Assembly (NCBI RefSeq): GCF_020515525.1
Contig: NZ_JAIYEP010000008.1
Coordinates: forward strand, 1 to 64,000
Direction of reading: 5' to 3'
Source of the DNA: Rhodococcus yananensis
GTDB taxonomy: Bacteria; Actinomycetota; Actinomycetes; Mycobacteriales; Mycobacteriaceae
DNA: 64,000 bases
Shown one piece after another: positions 48,652 to 62,241 of this stretch (its first letter is position 1; every line of letters begins with the position of its first letter). The position numbers and the translations under genes are program-made. A model generated the notes under the pieces. The model was not told the DNA's origin. It worked only from the letters and a program-made list of their open reading frames with translations, and searched no databases.

Positions 48652-49832
48652 CAGTTCTTGTCTCCCTCGAGCAGGCTGGCGAAACGATCGAACAGGTAGG
48701 CGGCGTCGTGCGGTCCTGCCGCCGCCTCCGGGTGGTACTGCACCGAGAAGGCGCTGCCGTCGAGGAGGCGGACGCCTTCCACGGCACCGTCGTTGGCACA
48801 CGTGTGGCTGATCACGGCGCGGCCGAAGGGCGTATCGAACTCCTGGCCCGCCTCCCCTTCGAGTGCGAACCCGTGGTTCTGCGCGGTGATGGCGATACGG
48901 CCGGTGTCGTGTTCGACGACCGGGATGTTGATGCCGCGGTGCCCGAACTTCATCTTGTAGGTGTTCAGGCCGAGTGCACGGCCGAGGATCTGGTTGCCGA
49001 AGCAGATGCCGAACAGCGGCAGGCCCTGCCCCAGCACCTCCTTCGTCAGGTGCACGATGTCGTCGGCGGTGGCCGGGTCCCCCGGACCGTTCGACAGGAA
49101 CACACCGGCGGCCTTCAGATCTAGGATGTCGTGGAGGGCGGCGGTCGCAGGCAGCACGTGCACGCGGATACCACGGCTCGCGAGCATCCGCGGTGTGTTG
49201 CTCTTGATGCCGAGGTCGACGGCGGCGACCTCGAAGCGGACGTCACCGTCGGGTTCGACGACGTACCCGGATTCGGTGGTGACCTCGCGGGCCAGGTTCG
49301 CTCCGAGCATCGAGGGCTGGTTCCTCACCCGGTCGACGAGCGCGGCGACGTCGATGTCGGCACCGTTGTACGGCAGAGCGTCGCCGGAGAACACCCCCGC
49401 CTTCATCGAGCCGCGGGTACGCAGATGCCGCACGAGCGCGCGGGTGTCGATACCGGCGATCCCGACGACATTCTGCCGTTCGAGCTCGTCCTGCAACGAC
49501 CCGGTGGCGCGCCAACTCGACGTGCGCCGCGACGGGTCACGCACCACGAATCCGGCGACCCAGATCCGTGAACCAGCGGCATCACCGTCGGGTCCGACCG
49601 ATTCGTTGTCCTCACCGTTCCAGCCGGTGTTGCCGATCTGCGGGGCGGTCGCCACCACGATCTGCCGGTGATAGCTGGGGTCGGTGAGAGTCTCCTGATA
49701 TCCGGTCATGCCGGTGGAGAACACGGCCTCGCCGAGCGTCTGTCCCGCGGCACCGAACACACTGCCGCGGAAGGCGCGCCCGTCCTCGAGGACCAACACC
49801 GCGGTGTCGGGGGCGAATGAACTGCCGCTCAT
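48651..49832 (-). CDS. carA: Carbamoyl-phosphate synthase small subunit
   Basis: Glutaminase subunit of 393 aa. The N-terminal half is the CarA-specific domain; the C-terminal class I amidotransferase domain has the catalytic cysteine in [11 protein letters not shown] (about C274) and the His/Glu pair in [15 protein letters not shown] 49832 has GGAG 7 bases upstream, so it can initiate independently of the gene before it. Confidence 0.96.
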
Positions 49833-49940
49833 GTGTTCTCTCCGTTCTGTTCGACGTCACCGGAGCCGGCCGCACGGGCTGAGTTCTCGCGTGTCGTATC
49901 CGAAAGCATCTTCTTCGTCGTCTTCATCGTCTTCTTCGTC

Positions 49941-50456
49941 TCAGGCGTCCTCGACGCCGTCCTCGTCACGCCCACCGCGCGGCGGCGCGGTCCACGCCGG
50001 GTACACCGACTTGTCGTCGCCGCGGAATCCGGTGTCGATCTCGGTGCCGCTGGGCAGTTCCCACCGGATGACCAGCACGCCGTCCTTGCTCATCACCTTC
50101 CCGGCGAGACCGCGTTCGGTGCGGATGGCACGGATCGACTCCTGCGGGATCCACACGGGCGTCTCGCCGGATCGTTCCAGCAGGATGCCGCGGCTGTACC
50201 TGCTCAGCTCCGCCGCAGCACGGTGTCCGAGATCCCCGACAGCGATCCGGTCCTGCCAACTGGGTGCCAGCGTGCTTCCCACGTACAGGCCGGTGCTCGG
50301 CGCGATCAACTCGTCTCCGAGTTCGGCGGGAACCGCCGGGAGTGCACCGACGACATCTGCCTGTCGCCGGGCCCGGCCACGCCAGCCCTTCCACATCAGC
50401 AGGACCAGCACGACCCACAGCAGCAGGAACCCGAGGGTGAGCAGAGCACGATCCAT
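49941..50456 (-). CDS. Membrane-anchored PH-like protein of the pyr operon
   Basis: A 171-residue protein with one N-terminal membrane helix (LTLGFLLLWVVLVLLMWKGW, about 7-26) and a cytoplasmic PH-like domain. It corresponds by position to the unknown M. tuberculosis gene between pyrC and carA (Rv1382, from memory). Function unknown. It ends in an acidic tail (DEDGVEDA) at a TGA. The frame stays open for 27 more codons after that stop, and these begin DEEDDEDDEEDAFGYD, so the TGA interrupts what looks like one acidic tail (next stop at 49857). The start at 50456 lies 6 bases after pyrC. Confidence 0.82.
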   Translation of the reverse strand: MDRALLTLGFLLLWVVLVLLMWKGWRGRARRQADVVGALPAVPAELGDELIAPSTGLYVGSTLAPSWQDRIAVGDLGHRAAAELSRYSRGILLERSGETPVWIPQESIRAIRTERGLAGKVMSKDGVLVIRWELPSGTEIDTGFRGDDKSVYPAWTAPPRGGRDEDGVEDA

Positions 50457-50462
50457 CGGTGA

Positions 50463-51776
50463 TCACCGTCCTCCGTCGAGCGGGAACACGTTGCCGTCGC
50501 GGGCGGTGATCCGGCCCCGCAGCACCGTCGCGGTCACGCGACCGGGCAGCGTCATGTCCTCGTACGGGGTGTTGTGGGAGATGCTCGCGAAGTCGTGTCC
50601 GCGCACGATCCACTCCGCGTCCGGATCGACCAACACGATGTTCGCGGGCTCGCCGACCTCGAGCGGGCGGCCCTGATCGTCGAGCCCGACGATCTGTGCG
50701 GGACGTTCGCTCATCACCTTCGCGACACCACGCCAGTCCAGCAGGCCCGGTCGCACCATCGTCTCGATCACGATCGACAGTGCTGTCTCGAGTCCGAGCA
50801 TGCCCGGTCGTGCCTGCGAGAACTCGCAGCACTTGTCCTGCTCGGCGTGCGGCGCGTGATCGGTGGCGACGCAGTCGAGAACACCGTCCGCCAGGCCTCG
50901 ACGCAGCGCCTCCACATCGGACCGTTCCCGCAGGGGCGGATTGACCCGGTTGATCCCGTCGTACGTCTCCAGACGCGAATCGTCGAGCAACAGATGATGC
51001 GGGGTGACCTCAGCGCTGATCGCAATCCCCTGCGTCCGCGCCCATTTCACGAGCTCGACCGTCCCGGCCGTGGATGCGTGGCAGATGTGCACGCGCGCAC
51101 CGGCATCGCGGGCCAGCAGCGCGTCCCGCGCCACGATCGATTCCTCGGCCGCGCGGGGCCATCCCGCCAACCCCAGTCGCGCCGCAGTCGGTCCTTCGTG
51201 TGCGACCGCCCCGTCCGTCAACCGCGGTTCCTCCGCGTGCTGCGCGATCAGCACGCCGAGCGAACTCGCGTACTCGAGCGCGCGCCGCATCAGCAACGGA
51301 TCGGACACGCACTTGCCGTCATCGGAGAACATCCGGACCTGCCCGACACCGGCGGCCATCGCGCCCATCTCCGCGAGTTGGGTCCCGCCCAGCCCGACCG
51401 TGACCGCACCGACCGGATGGACGTCGACGAGGCCGACCTCCCGGCCGCGCCGCCACACATGGTCGGTGATCACCGCCGAATCGGCGACCGGATCGGTGTT
51501 CGCCATCGCGAACACCGCCGTGAAACCGCCCCGTGCCGCCGCGGCGGAGCCGCTGTCGATGGTCTCGGTGTCCTCGCGGCCCGGTTCGCGCAGGTGCGTG
51601 TGCAGGTCGACGAATCCCGGCAGCAGGATCTGCCCGGCGCCGTCGATGACCACAGCGTCGGTGGGCGCAGCAACATCGGCGCCGATCGCGAGGATCTGCT
51701 CGTCCCCGAGCAGCACGTCGACGGGATCGCCCTCGCCGTAGGGCCGGGCGTTTCGGATGAGCACCTGCGACGACAC
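50463..51776 (-). CDS. pyrC: Dihydroorotase, class I
   Basis: Zinc amidohydrolase of 437 aa that cyclises carbamoyl-aspartate. Metal ligands are in [10 protein letters not shown] (H59, H61), with later HHLLLDD and CVATDHAPH; the carbamylated-lysine region and [11 protein letters not shown] are as expected. The GTG at 51776 ([12 protein letters not shown]) has CAGGAG 8 bases upstream. A GTG at 51809 overlaps the pyrB stop (GTGA) and would add 11 residues; I prefer the one with the better site. Confidence 0.95.
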   Translation of the reverse strand: MSSQVLIRNARPYGEGDPVDVLLGDEQILAIGADVAAPTDAVVIDGAGQILLPGFVDLHTHLREPGREDTETIDSGSAAAARGGFTAVFAMANTDPVADSAVITDHVWRRGREVGLVDVHPVGAVTVGLGGTQLAEMGAMAAGVGQVRMFSDDGKCVSDPLLMRRALEYASSLGVLIAQHAEEPRLTDGAVAHEGPTAARLGLAGWPRAAEESIVARDALLARDAGARVHICHASTAGTVELVKWARTQGIAISAEVTPHHLLLDDSRLETYDGINRVNPPLRERSDVEALRRGLADGVLDCVATDHAPHAEQDKCCEFSQARPGMLGLETALSIVIETMVRPGLLDWRGVAKVMSERPAQIVGLDDQGRPLEVGEPANIVLVDPDAEWIVRGHDFASISHNTPYEDMTLPGRVTATVLRGRITARDGNVFPLDGGR

Positions 51777-51805
51777 CGCTGTGTCTCCTGTTCCTCGGGT
51801 GGTGG

Positions 51806-53376
<1,571 letters not shown>

Positions 53377-53403
53377 TCGTTAAAGGATGCCTGACGGTCA
53401 TCC

Positions 53404-53409
53404 AGCCTA
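53404..53409 (-). promoter_or_regulatory. Candidate -10 for the pyr operon
   Basis: TAGGCT on the minus strand would start transcription near 53397, giving a leader of about 55 bases that includes the PyrR hairpin. No clear -35 is seen. Confidence 0.4.
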
Positions 53410-53436
53410 GCAGCGGCGCGGTCACCGACCCCGATC

Positions 53437-53450
53437 GTTCACAGGTGAAC
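53437..53450. promoter_or_regulatory. Palindrome upstream of the pyr promoter
   Basis: GTTCACAGGTGAAC has perfect 6-bp arms around AG and lies about 30 bases upstream of the candidate -10. It could be a dimeric regulator site; no known regulator is identified. Confidence 0.35.
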
Positions 53451-53467
53451 CGCAACACAAGAGAGAC

Positions 53468-53498
53468 GGGTCCGCCCGGAGCGTGTCCGGGCGGGCCC
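53468..53498 (-). terminator. Terminator of the pepQ-efp-nusB operon
   Basis: Arms 53468-53480 and 53486-53498 pair over 13 bases (one G-U type mismatch) around GCGTG. On the minus strand it follows nusB by about 35 bases and is followed by a pyrimidine-rich stretch (GTCTCTCTTGTGTT), fitting an intrinsic terminator. Confidence 0.65.
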
Positions 53499-53531
53499 GC
53501 CGGGTCGTCTCGACGTCCGATCTGCGGGGCG

Positions 53532-54038
53532 TCAGCGCCGCTCGGGATCTGCGGGAGCGTCGGGCCGGGAATCGACCGTCGTCGCGGCGGCGGCCGCCCG
53601 GACCTGGTCCGCGAGCGCGACGATCTGACCCAACACCCCGTTGATGAAGGCGGGTGAGTCGTCCGTCGACAACTGCTTGGCGAGCTCGACGGCTTCGTCG
53701 ACGGCGACGACGGGGGGAACGTCGACGGTGTGGAACAACTCCCACACCGCGATCCGCAGGATCGCCCGGTCCACCGCCGGCAGCCGCTCGAGCGTCCAGT
53801 CGTGCAGATGATCGGCGATCGTGCGGTCGACCTCGTCGAGGTGATCCGCCACGCCCGCCACGATCGTCTGCGTGTACGCGGGGACGGGCGCCACCTGGTC
53901 GTCGCGGACCGCGAGCTCGACCCGATCGGCCGCGAGGTCGGCGGGATGGGTGTCGCGGGCCTCGGCCTCGAACAGCAGATCGACGGCGCGCTTACGCGCC
54001 TTGTGTCGTGCTCCGAGTTTCTTCTGTGTTCCGGACAC
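53532..54038 (-). CDS. nusB: Transcription antitermination protein NusB
   Basis: A 168-residue all-helical RNA-binding protein that joins NusE (S10) at boxA in rRNA operons. Conserved segments are [35 protein letters not shown] and [27 protein letters not shown]. The C-terminal Ala/Asp-rich tail is variable. GTG 54038 follows the efp stop with no gap. Confidence 0.95.
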   Translation of the reverse strand: MSGTQKKLGARHKARKRAVDLLFEAEARDTHPADLAADRVELAVRDDQVAPVPAYTQTIVAGVADHLDEVDRTIADHLHDWTLERLPAVDRAILRIAVWELFHTVDVPPVVAVDEAVELAKQLSTDDSPAFINGVLGQIVALADQVRAAAAATTVDSRPDAPADPERR

Positions 54039-54602
54039 TCAGGAGTTCACTCGCCCGAGGTAGTTGCCGTCGCGGGAATCGACCTTGAGCTTGTCGCCGA
54101 TGTTGATGAACAGCGGGACCTGGATCTCGGCGCCGGTCTCGAGGGTCGCGGGCTTGGTGCCGCCGGTGGACCGGTCGCCCTGCAGACCCGGATCGGTCTG
54201 GGTGACCTCGAGCTCGACGGTGACGGGAAGCTCGACGAACAGCGGCTGGTCCTCGTGGGTCGCGACCTGCACCGCCATGTTCTCGAGCAGGAACTTCGCG
54301 CCGTCACCGAGCAACTCGGGCGTGATCGAGATCTGATCGTAGGTCTCGCCGTCCATGAAGACGTAGTCGGTGCCGTCGTTGTAGAGGTACGTCATGTCGC
54401 GGCGATCGACCGTCGCGGTCTCGACCTTGACACCGGCGTTCCACGTCTTGTCGACAGTCTTGCCCGAGGTCACGTTCTTGATCTTCGTCCGGACGAACGC
54501 GGGGCCCTTACCCGGCTTCACGTGCTGGAACTCGATGATCTGCCAGAGCTGGCCGTCGATCTTCAGAACGAGACCGTTCTTGAAATCACTGGTGTCAGCC
54601 AC
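54039..54602 (-). CDS. efp: Elongation factor P
   Basis: Relieves ribosome stalling at polyproline. The 187-aa protein has three beta-barrel domains. The tip loop of domain I reads KPGKGPA with K32 at the usual modification site. No lysylation (epmA/B), rhamnosylation or other modifying gene is in the window, and actinobacterial EF-P is thought to work through this Pro-rich loop without modification. Start at 54602 has AGGAGA about 10 bases upstream. Confidence 0.96.
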   Translation of the reverse strand: MADTSDFKNGLVLKIDGQLWQIIEFQHVKPGKGPAFVRTKIKNVTSGKTVDKTWNAGVKVETATVDRRDMTYLYNDGTDYVFMDGETYDQISITPELLGDGAKFLLENMAVQVATHEDQPLFVELPVTVELEVTQTDPGLQGDRSTGGTKPATLETGAEIQVPLFINIGDKLKVDSRDGNYLGRVNS

Positions 54603-54636
54603 TTACTTCGTGTCTCCTAGAGTCGGGGGACCGCCC

Positions 54637-55734
54637 TCAGACGACGGTCAATGTCTTGTCGGTGAGTGTCAGCAGCTCAGGTGTCTGCTCCCGCACCACG
54701 AGCGTGTCCTCGATCCGCACGCCACCGCGCCCCGCGAAGTACACGCCCGGTTCGACGGTCACCGCCGCACCGGCGACAAGTGTACCGGGCGCCGCCGCGC
54801 CGATTCCGGGCGCTTCATGGATCTCCAACCCCACACCGTGCCCGAGTCCGTGCAGGAACAGCTCACCGTGCCCCGCATCGGCGATCACCGTGCGCGCGGC
54901 CGCGTCGACGTCCGCGCACGCGACGCCGGGCGCCAACGCCTCACGCCCGGCCCGCTGCGCGCGCAGGACCAGGTCGTACACGTCGCGCTGCCAGTCGGAG
55001 ACCCGGTCGAGGACGTAGGTGCGGGTCATGTCGGAGTGGTAGCCACCGATCTGCGCACCGAAGTCGAGTTTGACGAAGTCGCCGCTCGCCAGCACCGCCC
55101 CGGTCGGCCGGTGGTGCGGGATCGCCGAGTTCGCGCCGGCCGCGACGATCGTCTCGAAGGCGATACCGTCGGCTCCGTGCTCGAACATGCGCCACTCGAG
55201 GTCACGAGCCACCTGCTGTTCGGTTCGGCCGGGTCGCAGCCCACCGGCGGCGACGAGATCGGCGAGGGCACGGTCGGCGGCGGCGCACGCAGACGTCAAC
55301 AACGTGATCTCGTGTTCGTCCTTGACCATCCTCAGCTGTTCGACGAGACCCGGCGCAGCGACGAACTCGACCGCCGAGTCGAGACCGTCCCAGCGGGCCC
55401 GTTCGTCGACGGTGACAACGTGACTCTCGAAGCCCCATCGCGAGCGGGCACCGCCGAGCGCGGCGACCAGGTGCGCGGCGGATGCCCGACCGATCTCGGC
55501 GCGCAGATCCGGCACCTGCTCGGCGATCTGCGACAGATACCGGCCGTCGGTGCAGACGACCGTTCCGGATTCGTCGGCGTCGTCGACCGCCACGACGAGG
55601 AGTGCGGCGTTCGAACCGGTGAATCCGGTGAGGTACCGGATGTTGAGGAGGTCGGTGACCAGGAGGGCATCGAGGCCACGGTCGGCGAGCGCAGCGCGCA
55701 GCGCCATGCGGCGGGAGGCGTGATCGGCGGGCAT
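54637..55734 (-). CDS. pepQ: Xaa-Pro dipeptidase/aminopeptidase, M24 family
   Basis: A 365-residue pita-bread metallopeptidase that cleaves bonds next to proline. The N-terminal creatinase-like domain (about 1-130) is followed by the catalytic domain with metal ligands in KLDFGAQIGGYHSDMTRT (two Asp), LHGLGHGVGLEIHE (His), TVEPGVYF and GGVRIEDT (Glu). ATG 55734 (MPADHASRRMALR) is preceded 6 bases by TACGTT and no ribosome-binding site; the frame back to 55788 would cross that promoter. It leads pepQ-efp-nusB, joining proline-peptide turnover with EF-P as in many actinobacteria. Confidence 0.92.
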   Translation of the reverse strand: MPADHASRRMALRAALADRGLDALLVTDLLNIRYLTGFTGSNAALLVVAVDDADESGTVVCTDGRYLSQIAEQVPDLRAEIGRASAAHLVAALGGARSRWGFESHVVTVDERARWDGLDSAVEFVAAPGLVEQLRMVKDEHEITLLTSACAAADRALADLVAAGGLRPGRTEQQVARDLEWRMFEHGADGIAFETIVAAGANSAIPHHRPTGAVLASGDFVKLDFGAQIGGYHSDMTRTYVLDRVSDWQRDVYDLVLRAQRAGREALAPGVACADVDAAARTVIADAGHGELFLHGLGHGVGLEIHEAPGIGAAAPGTLVAGAAVTVEPGVYFAGRGGVRIEDTLVVREQTPELLTLTDKTLTVV

Positions 55735-55740
55735 GTGTCG

Positions 55741-55746
55741 AACGTA
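55741..55746 (-). promoter_or_regulatory. Candidate leaderless -10 for pepQ
   Basis: TACGTT on the minus strand is exactly 6 bases from the pepQ ATG. Confidence 0.5.
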
Positions 55747-55795
55747 CCGCGCGACCAGCATGTGGGCCCGGACACACATCGGGAACAATTGCCGT

Positions 55796-55801
55796 TACGC
55801 T
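55796..55801 (+). promoter_or_regulatory. Candidate leaderless -10 for the 55809 gene
   Basis: TACGCT on the plus strand ends 7 bases before the ATG at 55809, which has no ribosome-binding site. Confidence 0.5.
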
Positions 55802-55808
55802 CACGTAC

Positions 55809-56375
55809 ATGAAACCCTGGTTGCTTCGCGGACTGGGACTCGCCCTGGTCCACACCGTGGTGCGTGTCCTCCTCGGTGCCGCTCTCGTCCAGTGGCCGTT
55901 GCAGGGCTCACTGATGCGCTGGACCGGATTCGTGATCGTCGTGCTCGCAGCATTCGTGTGGGCAGGGATCGACGGGATCCGCGACCGCCGTGCGAACCCC
56001 GACCCCGATGACGGCACCGACCTGACGATGCGCTGGCTGGCCGCGGGAGCGGTCACCGGACTGATCGGCGGGGCGGCGACCTGGCTGATCGACACCGTGA
56101 CGTCCATCCCCGTCGGCGTGAAGTCGCTGTTCTTCGAGCTGACCTCCGGTGCGGCGTTCACCGTGCTGCTGGTGTTCCTCCCCGCGACTGCGGCGGTCGC
56201 CCTGGGCAGGTTCTTCGTGGGCCGCGAGCAGCGCGGGACGAAGGAGGTGGCCCCGGAACCCGAACCGGCGCTCATGGGCGCCGGTGGCGCCGCGGACCCG
56301 ACGTGGCGCGACGACGATGCGCCCACCGAGACCTTCCCCGCGGTCGGGACCGACTCCGACCGCACCGACCGCTGA
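55809..56375 (+). CDS. Small integral membrane protein (B-4DMT family)
   Basis: A 188-residue protein with four hydrophobic segments (about 8-28, 38-55, 73-95 and 108-133) and a charged cytoplasmic tail (EPEPALMGAGG, DDDAPTETFP). By position and topology it matches the mycobacterial gene beside pepQ (Rv2536, from memory), annotated as a B-4DMT-type putative transporter. Cargo and function are unknown. ATG 55809 lies 74 bases from the divergent pepQ start. Confidence 0.78.
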   Translation: MKPWLLRGLGLALVHTVVRVLLGAALVQWPLQGSLMRWTGFVIVVLAAFVWAGIDGIRDRRANPDPDDGTDLTMRWLAAGAVTGLIGGAATWLIDTVTSIPVGVKSLFFELTSGAAFTVLLVFLPATAAVALGRFFVGREQRGTKEVAPEPEPALMGAGGAADPTWRDDDAPTETFPAVGTDSDRTDR

Positions 56376-56398
56376 CACGTCCACCCGGAATCGCCTGT

Positions 56399-56459
56399 AC
56401 AACCCTATCCTCACCCATCGATCGACAGTGGTCGACCGTGGAGGTGACGATAGGGTTGT
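56399..56459. repeat. 11-bp perfect inverted repeat with nested repeat
   Basis: ACAACCCTATC (56399-56409) and GATAGGGTTGT (56449-56459) are perfect inverses. Between them CGATCGAC and GTCGACCG form a second, nearly perfect inverse pair around AGTG. Each outer arm contains an outward-facing TAGGGT -10-like hexamer. It follows the 55809-56375 gene by 23 bases, so it could be a terminator, an operator, or a pair of divergent promoters. The following 200 bases to 56668 show no gene that I trust. Confidence 0.6.
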
Positions 56460-56667
56460 TCCGCGTCCGATTCCTCGTTCTCGGTCGACCGGGTCGCCGA
56501 ACGCCCCGGGCTGCACGTGCACGCCGTCCACGGTCGCGTCCGCGACGCGACGGCTTCCACGCCCACGCCGTCGACCTGATCGGCGCGCCCGGGCCCCGCG
56601 CTCAGTTCCGGGCCCCGCACGAGTCGGTATCGGTGACGTCCACCCCCCTGGGAGGCAGGAGACATCG

Positions 56668-57261
56668 ATGACCGAGATGCTGGATCTGTTGCCCGCCGCC
56701 GCGCGCGTCGCGGGAATAGTCGAGGGTATCCGCGCGCACCAACTCACCGGTCCCACGCCGTGCGCCGACGCGACCGTCGCCGCCGTCCTCGATCATGTGC
56801 TCGGGCTGGCCACGGCATTCGAGGCCGCCGCGCGCAAGGATTTCGGCCCGCTGACCGATCACCCACCGAGGCCCTCGGCCGACGCGTTGCCCGATGACTG
56901 GCGCGACTCGGCACGACCCGCATTGACGGCGTTGGCGCGGGCCTGGGCCGAGCCGTCCGCGTGGACCGGCACGACCCGCGCCGGCGGTCTCGAATTCCCC
57001 GCCGCGGCGGCGGGTCTCGTCGCGCTCGACGAACTGGTCGTACACGGCTGGGATCTCGCTGTCGCCACCGATCAGACCTATCGCTGCACGCCGGACGAGA
57101 TCGCCGCGTGCACGGCGTTCGCCGAGCCGATCACCGACGAGCAACGCACCGCCGGCGGACTGTTCGGGCCGGTCGTGCCGGTCGCGGCCGACGCGACGGC
57201 GTGGGATCGACTGCTCGCGCTGACCGGCCGCGATCCCGCCTGGTCACCCGTGCGCCGGTGA
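56668..57261 (+). CDS. TIGR03086-family metal-binding protein (mycothiol-isomerase-like fold)
   Basis: A 197-residue DinB-like protein of the TIGR03086 family, related to mycothiol-dependent maleylpyruvate isomerase. Conserved points are PTPCADATVAAVLDHVLG (about 34-51) with a metal-ligand histidine and LDELVVHGWDLAVATDQ (about 117-133) with a second. Such proteins often use mycothiol or bind zinc; the reaction is unknown. ATG 56668 has AGGAGA 5-6 bases upstream. It is convergent with aroB. Confidence 0.82.
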   Translation: MTEMLDLLPAAARVAGIVEGIRAHQLTGPTPCADATVAAVLDHVLGLATAFEAAARKDFGPLTDHPPRPSADALPDDWRDSARPALTALARAWAEPSAWTGTTRAGGLEFPAAAAGLVALDELVVHGWDLAVATDQTYRCTPDEIAACTAFAEPITDEQRTAGGLFGPVVPVAADATAWDRLLALTGRDPAWSPVRR

Positions 57262-57321
57262 CGGTGCCCGGGCGAACGTGCCCACCGGCCGTCGCCCGCG
57301 GCGTCGGGGACGGTCACGCGG

Positions 57322-60154
<2,833 letters not shown>

Positions 60155-60202
60155 AACGCATATCCTTCCATGCCCGGCAGGGCCGCTGTGACAGTGGTCC
60201 GG

Positions 60203-60802
60203 TCAGGCGGCGACGAGCACCGCGAGTGCGGTGACCGCGCACATGGACGGGCCGTGGGGAATCAGTACGGGCCGGGCTTCCGGACTCCCCCATCGCCTCA
60301 CCCGAACCACCAGCCCCACCGCAGCGGTGAGCAGTGGCGGGACGAGCGCGACGAGCATCCACGCGACCGGTCCCGTGATGCCTGCGACCGCGCCCACACC
60401 GAACGCCAGTTTCACGTCGCCGGCCCCCAGCGATCGTGGAGAGAGAAGATGCGCCAGCAGCATCGGCACCGCGAGCAGTGCCGCACCGGCAAGCGCGGCC
60501 CGGCCCTGTCCCGCAGTCGCCGCGACACCCGCGACGACGAGTGCGCCGGGCACCGTCAGGGCATCGGGGAGGCGACGGGCGAGCAGGTCGACGGCGCTCA
60601 GGCACACGCACCACCAGGTCAGGGCGAACAGCGCGAGGGCCGTCGCCGGTGATGCGGTCAGCGCCGCACCTGCCGCGCCGACGGCACACGCCACCTCACA
60701 GGTACCCCGGATCGGGGGCCGGCCCGCGAACCGGGCACCGACGGTGCGGGCACCGGTTCCTGCGAGGAAACCGGCTGCCGCTGCGCACATCACGAGGATC
60801 AT
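60203..60802 (-). CDS. Prepilin peptidase, A24 family (short form)
   Basis: A 199-residue aspartyl protease of the membrane, with about six hydrophobic segments. The two catalytic aspartates lie in SAVDLLARRLPD and the hallmark GAGDVKLAFG. The N-terminal methylase domain of PilD is missing, as in TadV/CpaA-type enzymes. It would process prepilins for Tad/Flp pili or competence-like pseudopili; none are in the window. ATG 60802 is chosen (MILVMCAAAAG); the longer frame to 61087 lies in the transporter gene. Confidence 0.82.
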   Translation of the reverse strand: MILVMCAAAAGFLAGTGARTVGARFAGRPPIRGTCEVACAVGAAGAALTASPATALALFALTWWCVCLSAVDLLARRLPDALTVPGALVVAGVAATAGQGRAALAGAALLAVPMLLAHLLSPRSLGAGDVKLAFGVGAVAGITGPVAWMLVALVPPLLTAAVGLVVRVRRWGSPEARPVLIPHGPSMCAVTALAVLVAA

Positions 60803-60917
60803 GTGCGCAGCGTGCCGGAGAATCCACCCGGTTTCCACACCCGGGATCGGGGATCGGGTTTTCTGTGGACGAACCGGGCGGTTGTGGACAACCTCGACGA
60901 CCGTGAGGGCTCGGCCC

Positions 60918-62171
60918 TCAGGACACGCGGCTGAGCGTCCGTGTCTCCGGCGACAGGTAGATCGCCAGCGCAGCCACCGCAACCATCCCGATGAAGTACC
61001 ACGCGATGTTGCCGGTACCGCCGGCACCCAGACCGACGAGCCAGTTGGCCATGAGCGGGGCAGCACCCGCACCGACCAGCGATGCACCCTGATAGGTCAG
61101 CGACAGTCCGGTGTAGCGGTCACCGGTCTCGAACTTCTCGGCCAGGAACGCACCGATCGGCCCGTACATCGACGCCTGGATCACCACGTTGCCCACCACG
61201 AAGCCCAGTGCCACCGCCCAGAAGTTGTCCGATTGGAGCAACGCGAACATGGGGAACACGAGCACGACGGACACGACCGCACCGGCGAGCATCACCGGTC
61301 GGCGCCCGAACCGGTCCGACAGCCACGCGAAGAACAGGATCGCGAAGATGTGCAGGAAACTCGAGAAGGTCAGCATGTAGAGCGCGTCCTGCCGCGACAC
61401 CACACCCTGCTCGGCGACGAACGGAACGACCCACACCGCCAGCAACGCCTGGATGAACAGCGGCGCCGCACCCGCGAGGATCCCGATGACCGTCGAGCGC
61501 GGGTACTTGCGGAGCACCCGCATCAACGGCACACCGGTGTGCAGTTCCCCAGCCGCACGTGCGGCTGGGGAGTCCGGGGACTCGGTCACCCGGTAGCGCA
61601 TGTAGAGACCGATGATCACCAGCGACGCCGACAGCAGGAACGGGATTCGCCAACCCCAGCTGAGGAAGGCATCGTCGGGAAGACCCGCGAACAGTCCGAG
61701 GACGAGGGTCGCCAGGACCGCGCCGCTCGGCCCGCCCGCGACCGCGACCGACGCCGCGAGCCCACGGTTCCGGTCGTGGTCGTGTTCGGCTGCCATGAGC
61801 GTGGCACCCGCCCATTCCCCACCGACCGCAATGCCCTGGATCACGCGCAGCACCACCAGGATCAGCGGTGCGGCGATACCGATCGTCGCGTAGGTCGGCA
61901 TGAAGCCGATGCACACCGACACCAGACCCATCATCATCAAGGTGATGAACAGGACGTTCTTGCGGCCGAACCGGTCACCGAAGTGCCCGAACAGCACACC
62001 ACCGATGGGCCGGGCGATGTAGCCGGTGAGCAGGATGACGAACGACAGGGTCGCGCCGAGTCCCCGATCCATCGTTTCGGGGAAGAAGAGGGTCGGGAAG
62101 ACCAGTCCGGCGGCGGAACCGTAGAGGAGGAAGTCGTAGTACTCGACGGTGGATCCGAGGAAGCTCGACAC
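60918..62171 (-). CDS. MFS transporter, metabolite:H+ symporter (MHS) family
   Basis: A 417-residue, 12-helix transporter of the ShiA/ProP-like MHS group. The loop 2-3 motif GHFGDRFGRKNVL and the later WLSDRFGRRPV are clear, and VEYYDFLLYGSAAGLVFP is the family's first helix. It probably imports an organic acid; being downstream of mhpB/mhpC-type genes, phenylpropanoid acids are plausible (inference). The only start in frame is GTG 62171, which lies at the edge of helix 1 and has no ribosome-binding site. Upstream the frame stays open through a typical N-terminus (THAPTHAPPTETRPEGSRRA) but has no start codon. Confidence 0.82.
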   Translation of the reverse strand: MSSFLGSTVEYYDFLLYGSAAGLVFPTLFFPETMDRGLGATLSFVILLTGYIARPIGGVLFGHFGDRFGRKNVLFITLMMMGLVSVCIGFMPTYATIGIAAPLILVVLRVIQGIAVGGEWAGATLMAAEHDHDRNRGLAASVAVAGGPSGAVLATLVLGLFAGLPDDAFLSWGWRIPFLLSASLVIIGLYMRYRVTESPDSPAARAAGELHTGVPLMRVLRKYPRSTVIGILAGAAPLFIQALLAVWVVPFVAEQGVVSRQDALYMLTFSSFLHIFAILFFAWLSDRFGRRPVMLAGAVVSVVLVFPMFALLQSDNFWAVALGFVVGNVVIQASMYGPIGAFLAEKFETGDRYTGLSLTYQGASLVGAGAAPLMANWLVGLGAGGTGNIAWYFIGMVAVAALAIYLSPETRTLSRVS

Positions 62172-62241
62172 GAGCGCGCGCCGTGAGCCTTCGGGTCGGG
62201 TTTCGGTGGGCGGGGCGTGCGTCGGAGCGTGTGTGGTGCAA

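Noticed and set aside
56444-56671. 76-codon frame ending in an ATGA overlap with the TIGR03086 gene
   Set aside because: The overlap looks like coupling, but the translation is Arg/Pro/Ala-rich, the start lacks a proper site and no homology is recognisable.
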